DNA from: Cupriavidus metallidurans CH34
GTDB taxonomy: Bacteria > Pseudomonadota > Gammaproteobacteria > Burkholderiales > Burkholderiaceae
Direction: 5' to 3'
NCBI RefSeq assembly: GCF_000196015.1
Contig: NC_007974.2
Span: 62,001 to 126,000, forward strand
DNA length: 64,000 nucleotides
Shown here: positions 53,822 through 62,196 of the stretch, in pieces
How the letters are laid out: every line of letters starts with the position of its first letter
Numbering within the stretch: the stretch's first letter is position 1
Translations under genes and position numbers: made by a program
The notes under the pieces: generated by a model
What the model saw: only the letters and a program-made list of their open reading frames with translations
What the model was told of the DNA's origin: nothing
Databases searched by the model: none

Positions 53822-53838
53822 CGAAGGCGGGAGCGCGC

Positions 53839-54405
53839 GTGGCGCGTCTGTTCGTCGCCATCCAGCCTCCCGCCGCGCTGGTGGCCGACCTGCTGCGCAT
53901 CGTTCCCGCACAGCACGGCATTCGGCCGACGATGGCCGCGCAGTTGCACCTGACCCTGCGCTTTCTGGGCGAGCAGGATGACCCCACGGCGGTGCGGATT
54001 GAACGGGTGTTGTCCGAGGTAGCTGCGCCGTCCGTGGTGTTGCAGGTGAAGGGTGTCGGCCGCTTTCGTGGCCGCCAGGGCGCCATACTCTGGGCCGGGC
54101 TGGAGGCGTCGGCGCCGATGCAGGCGTTGGTCGACGCCATCACCGCCGCGCTGGAGCGCGAAGGGATTCCACCCGAGCGCCGCCGCTTCTGGCCACATTT
54201 GACCCTGGCACGTTGCCGGCCTGAGGTGCCGGAGCATGTACTGCGGGACTGGCTGGCGGCCCGTCGGGCACTGTCGCTGCCTGCCTGCACGATCGACCGG
54301 TTCGTCCTGTTCGAGAGCGTGCTTGACCGACAGGGCGCGCGGCATGTGGCGCGGGCCGTCTATCCACTTGTCGCGAACGGTCCAGACCGCTGCCCCCAAC
54401 GCTGA
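53839..54405 (+). CDS. thpR: RNA 2',3'-cyclic 3'-phosphodiesterase (2'-5' RNA ligase family)
   Basis: 188 aa from GTG 53839; AAGGCGGGAG lies upstream and no ATG fits the family N-terminus (MARLFVAIQPP). Two H-x-T-x motifs, HLTL at residues 37-40 and 120-123, form the 2H phosphoesterase active site. It opens 2',3'-cyclic phosphates at tRNA ends. It lies 17 bases after ogt, possibly cotranscribed with the alkylation-repair genes. Confidence 0.92.
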   Translation: MARLFVAIQPPAALVADLLRIVPAQHGIRPTMAAQLHLTLRFLGEQDDPTAVRIERVLSEVAAPSVVLQVKGVGRFRGRQGAILWAGLEASAPMQALVDAITAALEREGIPPERRRFWPHLTLARCRPEVPEHVLRDWLAARRALSLPACTIDRFVLFESVLDRQGARHVARAVYPLVANGPDRCPQR

Positions 54406-54537
54406 CACCTGTCACGCCGTGCCGCTCGGCCGGTGATCGCCCGGACAGCCGCTCTGAGTGTTGGCTTCAGATCTGCCATGTAACGGCTGTAACGCATGTT
54501 GCATGCAGTATCTGGATGGCTTGCTCAATGCGGTGGG

Positions 54538-55152
54538 CTACCTGACGCCAAGTGCCACGCCCAGCCCGAATAGGGCAGTCCCGATGATGACATCGAGCTG
54601 TCGTTGGTATCGCAGCATCGTGGCACGCAGCGACTTCGAGCCGAAACACCACGCGACGATGCTAAACCAGACCCAATGCGTGGCCGACATGAACAATCCA
54701 TAGCCAAACTGCACGGCGGCGGGCGTGTGCGCGTTGACGACCTGCGAGTACGTGCTGACCACGAACAGTGTGGTCTTCGGGTTGAGCGCATTGGTCAGGA
54801 AACCCATGCGAAACGCCACCAGTCCCGAAACGGCGGGTGCCCCATCGGCGTCGACGTCCAACGCCTTGCGATTGCGTAGTGTCTGAATGCCGATCCAGAT
54901 CAAGTAGGCCGCACCAGCCAGCTTGATGATCGAGAGCAGCCCGTGCGCGTGGCGCACCAGCAGTGACACGCCGAACATGGTGTAGGCGACGTGTACCTGC
55001 ACGCCGAGCGCGATGCCCAGCGCGCAAAGCAGCCCGGTGCGGCGGCCAAACAGGTAGCTGTTGCGCGTGACCATGGCGAAGTCCGGGCCAGGGCTGATGA
55101 CGGCAAGAAGGGTGATGGCCGCGACGGCCAGCAGTTCGGCGAGTGGGGTCAT
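54538..55152 (-). CDS. LysE/RhtB-family amino acid exporter
   Basis: 204 aa with six hydrophobic segments; the N-terminal AAITLLAVISPGPDFAMVTRNSYLFGRRTGLLCALGIALGVQVHV is the RhtB/LysE signature. LTNALNPKTTLFVVSTYSQV is the second conserved loop. Exports amino acids such as threonine, homoserine or similar from the cytoplasm. It is divergent from a GcvA-like LysR with 138 bases between; a 19-bp dyad is in the gap, implying local control. Confidence 0.9.
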   Translation of the reverse strand: MTPLAELLAVAAITLLAVISPGPDFAMVTRNSYLFGRRTGLLCALGIALGVQVHVAYTMFGVSLLVRHAHGLLSIIKLAGAAYLIWIGIQTLRNRKALDVDADGAPAVSGLVAFRMGFLTNALNPKTTLFVVSTYSQVVNAHTPAAVQFGYGLFMSATHWVWFSIVAWCFGSKSLRATMLRYQRQLDVIIGTALFGLGVALGVR

Positions 55153-55198
55153 TGTTGTGGTATTTCAGTCAGTTTTCGTTGCGTAAGCCGTGTATTCG

Positions 55199-55217
55199 AT
55201 GGCACGACATATGCCAT
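55199..55217. promoter_or_regulatory. 19-bp perfect dyad in the lysE/lysR divergent region
   Basis: ATGGCA-CGACATA-TGCCAT. A likely operator for the adjacent LysR regulator, with the T and A arms spaced for a LysR site. A TATATACT -10-like box follows on the plus strand at about 55247. Confidence 0.55.
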
Positions 55218-55224
55218 TTTTATT

Positions 55225-55239
55225 CGCAGAAACGGGTAC
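55225..55239 (-). repeat. 15-bp intergenic motif, copy 5
   Basis: GTACCCGTTTCTGCG on the minus strand, 8 bases from the 19-bp dyad. Confidence 0.7.
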
Positions 55240-55290
55240 GGCAAACAATATATACTCGCCATATTCCGTGAGAAAAACTGACTGATTGGC

Positions 55291-56160
55291 ATGCCATCGA
55301 TGCACTGGCTCGGCTGGATTCGCTTCTTCGAAGCCGCCGCGCGTCACCAGAACTTCGCCCGCGCGGCCGACGAGTTGCACCTGACCCACGGCGCGATCAG
55401 TCGGCAGATCCGCCAGCTTGAAGCCGAACTCGGCGTGAGCCTGTTCGAACGGCGTAATCGCGCGGTCTTTCTGACCGAGGCTGGCCGCACTCTCCAGTCC
55501 GCGGCCACGCAGTCGATGGACTTGCTTGCGGCGGCGGTCGAGCGCATCCGCAAGCCCGCTGCGAACACCGCGCTGGTGTTGTCATGCGAGCCAACCATCG
55601 CCATGCGCTGGCTGATTCCTCGGTTGGCACGGTTTTCCGCTCGGCATCCCGATATCCCGTTGCATCTGATGGCTGCTGGCGGCGCGATCGACTTTGCGCG
55701 TAGCGGTGTCGACGTGGCATTGCGTCGCAATGATTTCCCGTTCGATACGCGCTGGCACACGCGGGAGGTGACGCCCGAGCGGGTGGGGCCGGTTTGCCGG
55801 CCGGATCTGGCAGATCACGGGCTCGATGCAATGCCCTGGCTGCATACGCGCACTAGACCCGATGCCTGGCAGCGCTGGGCGCGTAGCGCGGGGTATGTAC
55901 TCACTGGCAGCACGGACGTCTGGTACGAGCACTTTTATCTAAGCCTGCAGGCCGCGTCCGCCGGGCTGGGCTGGGCGATTGCTTCGGAGCTGATGGCCTA
56001 TGACGAGTTGTCCGACGGTCGCATGGCCGCACCCCGGGGCTTCGTGGCCGATGGCTCGGCGTACCATCTGCTTTCGCCTGTGCCGTTCGAGCATGACTCG
56101 CGCCGGCTGGCGTTGTTCGACTGGCTCCATGCCGAGGCAAACGCATCTTCACAGGCATAG
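55291..56160 (+). CDS. LysR-family regulator (GcvA-like)
   Basis: 289 aa. It starts MPSMHWLGWIRFFEAAARHQNFARAADELHLTHGAISRQIRQLEAELG, where THGAISRQIRQLE marks the GcvA/AmpR-like subgroup, followed by an acid/amine effector domain. Divergent from the LysE exporter, it is the probable regulator of export of a specific amino acid. No clear ribosome site precedes the ATG. Confidence 0.88.
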   Translation: MPSMHWLGWIRFFEAAARHQNFARAADELHLTHGAISRQIRQLEAELGVSLFERRNRAVFLTEAGRTLQSAATQSMDLLAAAVERIRKPAANTALVLSCEPTIAMRWLIPRLARFSARHPDIPLHLMAAGGAIDFARSGVDVALRRNDFPFDTRWHTREVTPERVGPVCRPDLADHGLDAMPWLHTRTRPDAWQRWARSAGYVLTGSTDVWYEHFYLSLQAASAGLGWAIASELMAYDELSDGRMAAPRGFVADGSAYHLLSPVPFEHDSRRLALFDWLHAEANASSQA

Positions 56161-56406
56161 CAAGGTGGCGCCGTTATCGCCATTCGAGTGCGTCGCGAAG
56201 TGGAAGAAGCGTTACGTGCGCCACCCCTCGGAAGTCTGTCGCTAAAGTTACGTCGTATTTTGCCGAAGCATATGGCAGGTGCTTGCGCCACCTTCGGGTG
56301 GCGCTTACCATGCGGCGGCTGGTCGCCGCGAGCTGTCACCGCTTTCCAGTTCCCGCCCCCCAAAAGGGTGCGTTGTGGCGCAACCCTTTCGATGTAGCGT
56401 ATCTCC

Positions 56407-57201
56407 ATGAGTCTTCAAGAACCCATCGGGTCCAAGCTGGCCCAATCACAGTCCCAGGTCGATGGCGAGGCCGACGAGCGGGACGCTGCGGCCCAGTCGG
56501 ATGAACGCTACCGGTTGACGCACAGCTCACAGATCGGCACCGTGCTGCGCGATATGGCCTGGCAGAAGTGCCTGCTGAATGTGCGCTCGAAGGGCGGCTC
56601 CGAGATCGTGACGTCGATCCTGCATGTCGATCCGGCCAACAAGACCTTCATTTTCGATTGGTGCCGTGCCGATGGTGAGCGTCAGGCATTGATGTCGTCC
56701 GAGCAGAACGCCTTTTCCGGCCTGCTGCGCGGAGTGCCGGTCAACTTTATCGTTGGCACGCCGGGCGCCACGCGCTTCGAAGGCGGTCCCGCGTTCATCG
56801 CCGATTTTCCCGAAAAGCTGTACCACTTCCAGCGCCGCCGCCATTTTCGCGCGCGCACGTTGCTGACCAAGGGCTACCGCTGCGAACTGCGAATTCCCGA
56901 GACGGAAAAGCAGGCGCTGCAGCTCGATATTGCTGACTTGTCGTTGTCAGGGGTGGGTTTGCGCTCGCGCGCGGTGGGCGCTGACCAGTTGCCCGTGGGC
57001 ACCGTGATCAAGCGCTGCCTGCTGGACTTTGCCGAACTCGGCCGACTGGAGCTCGACATGCAGGTGGTGGGTCATTGGCTGGTGGGCTTCGACGACAACA
57101 CCGTGCACCACTACGGATGCGCGTTCCTGAACCCGGACGGCCGCATGGAAAACTTCCTGCAGCGCCTGGTGTTCCAGCTCGAACTGGCGCACCGGGGCTG
57201 A
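56407..57201 (+). CDS. PilZ-domain protein of the YcgR (flagellar brake) type
   Basis: 264 aa. N-terminal YcgR domain (about 25-130), then PilZ: the QRRRHFRARTLL arginine motif at about 140 and DLSLSGVGLRS (D/N-x-S-x-x-G) at about 178, both needed for c-di-GMP binding. YcgR binds the flagellar motor and slows swimming when c-di-GMP is high. No flagellar genes are adjacent. The ribosome site is weak. Confidence 0.9.
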   Translation: MSLQEPIGSKLAQSQSQVDGEADERDAAAQSDERYRLTHSSQIGTVLRDMAWQKCLLNVRSKGGSEIVTSILHVDPANKTFIFDWCRADGERQALMSSEQNAFSGLLRGVPVNFIVGTPGATRFEGGPAFIADFPEKLYHFQRRRHFRARTLLTKGYRCELRIPETEKQALQLDIADLSLSGVGLRSRAVGADQLPVGTVIKRCLLDFAELGRLELDMQVVGHWLVGFDDNTVHHYGCAFLNPDGRMENFLQRLVFQLELAHRG

Positions 57202-57212
57202 CACCCCGGCGC

Positions 57213-57262
57213 AAGCGGAAAGCGGCTCAGTTTCCGCTTAGCTTCCGCTCAGTTTCCGCTTA
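57213..57262. repeat. Short repeat and hairpin between convergent genes
   Basis: AAGCGGAAA (57213-57221) pairs with TTTCCGCTT (57231-57239), a 9-bp stem. CTCAGTTTCCGCTTAG occurs twice, at about 57226-57241 and 57248-57263, the second running into the iclR stop. Probably a bidirectional terminator by duplication. Confidence 0.6.
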
Positions 57263-58114
57263 GTTGCCAATCATCTTGCCGATCGCGGCTGCCGCCTCCC
57301 GCATGGGGCCGAGCAGCCGCGCAATCATTTCCCCTTCCGACACCTTGTTGGCCTTCACGCTGACGCTGATGGCCGCCAGCACCACGCCGGCCTGCGACCG
57401 CACTGGCACGGCGATTGCGCGCAATCCCGGCTCCAGTTCCTCGTCGATCAGCACATAGTCCATGTCGCGGGCGCGCTGGAAGGCTGCCTCGAGCTCAGGA
57501 CGCGAGATCTTGGTCAGCAGCGTGCGCGGGCGCAGTTCAGCATGGTCGAAGAACGCCTCCAGGATCGGTTGCGGCTGATGGGCCAGCAACAGGCGGCCGG
57601 TGGACGTGCAATAGGCCGGCAGGCGGCTGCCCATGCCGAGCGAGTGCGTCAGCACGCGCTGCACTTCCGAGCGAACCAGATACAGGATGTCGGTGCCGTC
57701 GAGGATGGCGAGCGCCGAGGTCTCGTGCACGCGCGCGCTGAGGCTATCCAGAACGGGCTGCGCCAGAGAGACGATCGCACTCGACGAGAAAAATGCGTGG
57801 CCAAGGTGCAGCACGCGCGGACGCAGCGCGAAGTGGCCGTCCTGCTGGCTGACGTAGCCAAGCTGTTCCAGCGTGTAGAGGCAGCGGCGGACCGAAGCGC
57901 GCGACAACTGCGTGCGCTGTGCCACCTGAGAAATAGTCAGTGGGCGCTTGCGTTCGGAGAATGCCTCGAGCACGGTCAATCCGCGCGCTAGCGAGAGCAT
58001 GAAGTTGGGATCGCCGGCAAAGCTGCCGAGGATGTCGGCGGGCGGCTTGGCAGCGCGCACGGTGTCGGCTTGCGCCGGTTTGAGACTGATGGGGCTGGGG
58101 CTCGGAGCGTCCAT
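57260..58114 (-). CDS. IclR-family transcriptional regulator (PcaR-like)
   Basis: 284 aa from ATG 58114 (MDAPSPSPISLKPAQ). Winged helix at about 40-100 (GLTVLEAFSERKRPLTISQVAQRTQLSRASVRRCLYTLEQLGYVSQQDGHF), then an effector domain with AYCTSTGRLLLAHQP and DEELEPGLRAIAVPVRSQAGVVLAAISVS. This pattern is typical of PcaR/PobR-type regulators of aromatic acid catabolism, but no such genes are close. Confidence 0.9.
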   Translation of the reverse strand: MDAPSPSPISLKPAQADTVRAAKPPADILGSFAGDPNFMLSLARGLTVLEAFSERKRPLTISQVAQRTQLSRASVRRCLYTLEQLGYVSQQDGHFALRPRVLHLGHAFFSSSAIVSLAQPVLDSLSARVHETSALAILDGTDILYLVRSEVQRVLTHSLGMGSRLPAYCTSTGRLLLAHQPQPILEAFFDHAELRPRTLLTKISRPELEAAFQRARDMDYVLIDEELEPGLRAIAVPVRSQAGVVLAAISVSVKANKVSEGEMIARLLGPMREAAAAIGKMIGN

Positions 58115-58193
58115 GGCGGATAAAACGGTGCGGGGGAGCGTTCGATAATCGCGCATCTTAACGCCCCAGAGCGCTGATTGCCGCCTTCTGGAC

Positions 58194-58222
58194 AAAAAAA
58201 TGTCGCCGGTCGGGACGGCGAC
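58194..58222 (-). terminator. Intrinsic terminator in the patatin-iclR gap
   Basis: GTCGCCG (58202-58208) pairs with CGGCGAC (58216-58222) around GTCGGGA; on the minus strand the stem is followed by A and seven Ts (58194-58200). It lies about 190 bases past the patatin stop and upstream of iclR, insulating iclR from it. Confidence 0.7.
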
Positions 58223-58409
58223 GGGGAAGGGGGTGTCGGTCAAGACGGGGGTCCTGACGACGAATCGAGTATAGGTAGGGGTACAGAGACATTAAATACA
58301 ACTAAGGAGGGGGGAGTGCACTGGCAGCCGGCGCCGGGCGGCGCATCGGCCGCTCAGGGGCTGTTCGCGGCGGCTTCAGGATTGCTCAAGGCTTCCTCAA
58401 AAGGCATCT

Positions 58410-60650
58410 TCAAGGCTTGCCCAGGAACAGGTAGAACGCATAGCTGCCGCCCGTCGCCCGGCCATAGCCGAGGTAAAGCGGCCCGACCGGGCTGTCGATG
58501 CCCAGGAATGCCGCCATCGACTTCAGCAGCCCGGTTGGACTACCCGGCACCAGCGGCGCGCCGACGCGCCCGGCCTCAAGCGAGAAGCCGGCGTAGACGC
58601 CGTCGAAGAACGTCTGGTGGATCAGCTTGTTGTAGTAGACCATCCGCGCGAACTGCAAATTGCCGCCGATGAGTTGCCCCGTGCTGTACCCCGACTGCTG
58701 CAGGAAGCCACCCCATTGGAACAGGTCGTACTTCGGCAGGGCGGGGCCGCCGATATTGCTGCCGGCCTTGAACGCCAAACTGAGCGTGTTATTGCCGATC
58801 GAGTATGCCCACGCGCCTGAGATATCGCCCTTGGTATAGGTATCGGTCGCGCCCATGCCACCCTGCGAGGCGTAGACGTTCAGCGTGCCGCCGTACCCGA
58901 AGCGCGGGAAGTTGAGGTTGTCGAGCTGATCCGCGACCAGCCGGCCTTCGATGGCGCGCCGGTTGACGCGGCCAGGGCCGGGACTCAGATACGCGGGGCC
59001 GGTGGATAGCGAAGCATTCTGCTCTCCAACGACCACGCCAAGCCGGGCCTCGCCGTACTTGGTGATCTGGCTGCCGATGTCGAATGCGAAGTCGGTGCGG
59101 CGCAGATCGTACTGGGCCAGTCTGGTGCTGCCGCTGAAGACATTGACTGGCCGCCGCTCCAGTTCGATACGTGGCGCCACGAAGAAAAGCTGGCGCGTAT
59201 CGAGCGGCTGGTAGAACTCGCTGATCAGGCTCGAAGTCTGACCCACCTGCGCATCGGTTCGCCACTCCGCCCCGAGCGAGTTCAGCCACGTGCGGCGGTA
59301 GCTGGCCAGCAGGTTGAAGTAGGCATCGCCGCGGAAGTCGGTGCTCAGCCCGAGACCGAAGCGCAGATAGTCGGGGCCGTAGGATTTCTCGATCGCATCG
59401 ACCGAAAGCACGCGCTTGCCCGGTTCCTCCAGGAAGCGATAGTTCACATGCTCGAAGTCGCCGGTGCCGAACAGGCGGCGCATGTCGCGATCGAGAGTGG
59501 CCTGCGTGATCGGCTCACCGGGCTTGGTCTCCATCGTGGCGGCCGCGAACTCCGGATTTACACGTTCCATCGGCGCAAAGCGGATTTCGTCGACGGGCCG
59601 CACGTCGGGCGGCGGCAGCGCCACCTGTCGCGCGCGCAGTTGGGCGTATTGTGCCGGCGGGATCGACAGCTCGGACAGCCGGCTCGCCTCTTTCCGTGCG
59701 GCGGCCTCGCCGATCGGGATCGTCTTGGGCAGGTGGTCGAAATCACCTGCCGAGAAATCCCCCAATTCGGGCTTGATGAGGATGTCGGTGGGCCTCAAGG
59801 AGGCCAGCGATGTGCGCACGTTCTGCTCGGTCAGGATGTTGAGCATCTGTCCGGTTACCCCGATGATCGAGGTCAGCTCTTCGCGCTTCATCAGCGGTGT
59901 GCCGAGATTGACGGCGATGATGATGTCCGCGCCCATCGCCCGCGCCACGTCGACGGGCAGGTTGTCGGTCAGGCCGCCATCGACCAGCAGCTTGCCTTCA
60001 TACTCGGTGGGCGCTACCGCGCCCGGCACCGACATGCTTGCCCGCATCACGTTGGCCAGTTCGCCCTGGCTGAACACCACCGGCGTACCTGCGACCAGAT
60101 CCGTGGCGACTGCCCGATACGGAATCGGCAGTGTGTCGAAGTTGCGATAGCCGGGAGCATTGGCGAGCTGCCGCAATACGGTTTCGAGCTGCACGCCCGA
60201 GACGGCACCCTTGGGCAAAAGCAGGCCGTCCGAGCGCACGCCGATCTCGGGCGTGAAAAGGTTCGTGTGGTCGTCGATCTTGCGGCGAATGGCCAGATCC
60301 TGACGGGGCGGGCGCTCATTGAAGATCGTTCCCGTCGTCAGCCCGCCGACGAGTTTCTCCATGTCCGACGTGCTCATGCCGGTCGCGTACGCGCCGCCGA
60401 CGATCGATCCCATGCTGGTGCCGGCGATGCAATCGATCGGCACGCGCAGTTCCTCGAGCACCTTGAGCACGCCAATATGGGCCGCGCCACGCGCGCCGCC
60501 GCCCGAAAGCACCAGGCAGATCTTCGGCCGGCCCTGCGGCGCCGATGCCGCGGCGGGCTCGGCCGCCAGTGCCGACGGGCCGGCTATCGCGCCCGAACAC
60601 AGCACTGCCAACCATGCGGCGCAGCGAAGAAGGGCAGAGGCGTGGCGCAT
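58410..60650 (-). CDS. Patatin-like phospholipase autotransporter (type Vd, PlpD-like)
   Basis: 746 aa from ATG 60650 (60662 also possible). The signal peptide ends near SALAA. Patatin domain: oxyanion loop GGGARG at residues 50-55, nucleophile Ser79 in GTSMG, catalytic Asp224 in LLVDGG. After about 330 a POTRA-like linker (PITQATLDRDMRRLFGTGDFEHVNYRFLEEPGKRVL) and then a C-terminal Omp85-type barrel (16 short strands ending YLFLGKP). This is the architecture of PlpD: the barrel exports or displays the phospholipase at the cell surface. Single gene with its own downstream terminator. Confidence 0.9.
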   Translation of the reverse strand: MRHASALLRCAAWLAVLCSGAIAGPSALAAEPAAASAPQGRPKICLVLSGGGARGAAHIGVLKVLEELRVPIDCIAGTSMGSIVGGAYATGMSTSDMEKLVGGLTTGTIFNERPPRQDLAIRRKIDDHTNLFTPEIGVRSDGLLLPKGAVSGVQLETVLRQLANAPGYRNFDTLPIPYRAVATDLVAGTPVVFSQGELANVMRASMSVPGAVAPTEYEGKLLVDGGLTDNLPVDVARAMGADIIIAVNLGTPLMKREELTSIIGVTGQMLNILTEQNVRTSLASLRPTDILIKPELGDFSAGDFDHLPKTIPIGEAAARKEASRLSELSIPPAQYAQLRARQVALPPPDVRPVDEIRFAPMERVNPEFAAATMETKPGEPITQATLDRDMRRLFGTGDFEHVNYRFLEEPGKRVLSVDAIEKSYGPDYLRFGLGLSTDFRGDAYFNLLASYRRTWLNSLGAEWRTDAQVGQTSSLISEFYQPLDTRQLFFVAPRIELERRPVNVFSGSTRLAQYDLRRTDFAFDIGSQITKYGEARLGVVVGEQNASLSTGPAYLSPGPGRVNRRAIEGRLVADQLDNLNFPRFGYGGTLNVYASQGGMGATDTYTKGDISGAWAYSIGNNTLSLAFKAGSNIGGPALPKYDLFQWGGFLQQSGYSTGQLIGGNLQFARMVYYNKLIHQTFFDGVYAGFSLEAGRVGAPLVPGSPTGLLKSMAAFLGIDSPVGPLYLGYGRATGGSYAFYLFLGKP

Positions 60651-60868
60651 CGCAGATGACATGAAGAAGAGGGGGCGGCGAAGGACATTGCCGCGACCTT
60701 CAACACTAGCAGTGTGGTCCGCATGTGGCGTATGCCATGCGCCAAGATCAAAACAATTCATCACGCGCGCCGGAACCATTCAGATCGGCGGCCACGCATG
60801 TCGGCTTCTGTCCGCTCCGGCGCGGGATAGCCGATGCGGCATATACTGGCGCCGTACCTGATTCCATT

Positions 60869-60913
60869 GTGTCTTCCGTGTCTTCCGTGTCTTCCGTGTC
60901 TTCCGTGTCTTCC
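60869..60913 (+). repeat. 9-bp tandem repeat, five copies, each an in-frame GTG start option
   Basis: Five exact copies of GTGTCTTCC (60869-60877 through 60905-60913). The repeats are in frame with the downstream OXLD1-like gene and encode Val-Ser-Ser units. A TATACT -10-like hexamer lies at 60842-60847. Confidence 0.85.
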
Positions 60914-61123
60914 GCAGAACATTTCCACGCGCCCCCCGACGATCCAAAACCCGCGCCGCCCGAAAGACCCGGCGACAACGAGTGCTGCGGCAGCGGCTGC
61001 GATCCATGCGTCTTCGATTTCTACAACGACGAGATGGAGCGCTATCGCCAGGAACTGCGGGCATGGGAGGCGCGCCAGGCCGCTCGCCAGGCCGCTCGCG
61101 ATAACGCCGCAACGCATTCGTGA
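60869..61123 (+). CDS. Small oxidoreductase-like (OXLD1/PF09791-type) protein
   Basis: 84 aa if it starts at the first GTG of the repeat; an ATG at 60737 would give 128 aa. The conserved core PPERPGDNECCGSGCDPCVFDFYNDEMERYRQELRAWEAR has the C-C-G-S-G-C-D-P-C cysteine cluster and FYNDEMERYRQ helix of the oxidoreductase-like family; the mammalian relative is OXLD1. It has no catalytic assignment. The stop overlaps the sirtuin start (GTGA). The start is unsure because no ribosome site stands out. Confidence 0.75.
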   Translation: MSSVSSVSSVSSVSSAEHFHAPPDDPKPAPPERPGDNECCGSGCDPCVFDFYNDEMERYRQELRAWEARQAARQAARDNAATHS

Positions 61124-61953
61124 ACCATTCCGCCGCGCTTCAGGACTTCGTTGAACGGCATCGGCGCCTGTTCGTCCTGACCGGCGCCGGCATCAGCACG
61201 GACTCCGGCATTCCGGGCTATCGCGACGAACAAGGCCGCTGGCAACGCTCGGCGCCGATGACCATCAGCGCGTTCATGAGCGGTCACGCGGCACGGCAGC
61301 GCTACTGGGCGCGCAGCATGGTCGGTTGGCCGGTGGCGGCGGGGGCACACCCGAATGTCAGCCATCGCGTGGTGGCGCGGCTTGGCGATGCCGGGCGCGT
61401 GTCGGCGCTGGTTACCCAGAACGTGGACGGACTGCACCAGCAGGCGGGCAGCCGCGATGTCGTCGAGTTGCACGGCAGCATCAGGCAGGTCGTATGCCTG
61501 TCGTGCGCCACGCGCTACCCGCGCGCGGAGCTGCAGCACTGGCTCTGGCAACACAATCCCGATTTTCGTGACATGACGGCATTGCCCGCCGCGGACGGCG
61601 ACGCGCATCTGGAGTCGCCGTTGTTCGACAATTTCGCGGTGCCGGTTTGCGAGCGATGCGAGGGCGTGCTCAAGCCAGATGTGGTGTTTTTTGGCGAGTC
61701 GGTGCCGCGCGAGCGCGTCGATACCGGCCGGGCGGCACTCGCCAGCTCCGATGCCGTGCTGGTGGTCGGGTCGTCGCTGACGGTGTTTTCGGGCTATCGC
61801 TTCTGCCTGTGGGCGAACGAGCTAGGTTTGCCGATCGCCGCGCTGAACCTTGGCACCACGCGCGCCGATCCGCTGCTGACACTCAAGGTATCCGCGCCGA
61901 TCGGGCCCACACTGTCTGCGCTGGCGAGCGGGATCGGGCTGGCCGGCGATTGA
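61120..61953 (+). CDS. NAD-dependent protein deacetylase/deacylase (sirtuin)
   Basis: 277 aa from GTG 61120, overlapping the upstream gene's TGA. Sir2 motifs: TGAGIST (21-27), TQNVDGLH with catalytic His118 in VELHGS, and four zinc cysteines Cys126, Cys129, Cys177 and Cys180. The GESVPRERVDTG and GSSLTVFSGYRF motifs place it with class II (SIRT4-like) sirtuins, which remove acyl groups from lysines. Coupled to the OXLD1-like gene. Confidence 0.94.
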   Translation: MNHSAALQDFVERHRRLFVLTGAGISTDSGIPGYRDEQGRWQRSAPMTISAFMSGHAARQRYWARSMVGWPVAAGAHPNVSHRVVARLGDAGRVSALVTQNVDGLHQQAGSRDVVELHGSIRQVVCLSCATRYPRAELQHWLWQHNPDFRDMTALPAADGDAHLESPLFDNFAVPVCERCEGVLKPDVVFFGESVPRERVDTGRAALASSDAVLVVGSSLTVFSGYRFCLWANELGLPIAALNLGTTRADPLLTLKVSAPIGPTLSALASGIGLAGD

Positions 61954-62196
61954 CTACCGACTGACCACCGATTGACCACGGCGGCGCCCGCCGCTAGGAT
62001 CGACGCATTGCCCGATATCTTCGGGTGCCCCCCAACCAGTCATCTCATGACCCCTGTTTCTGTCACGGCGCCCCCCTGCGCGCCGCCGCGCGGCTGATTC
62101 CAGCCGACTGACGTCTCCGGTATCGCTGACGAAGACGTGCTCGCGCATCGCGCGCGGCACGCGCCGGAGCCTGCGTGGTTTCTGACAGGACAATTT

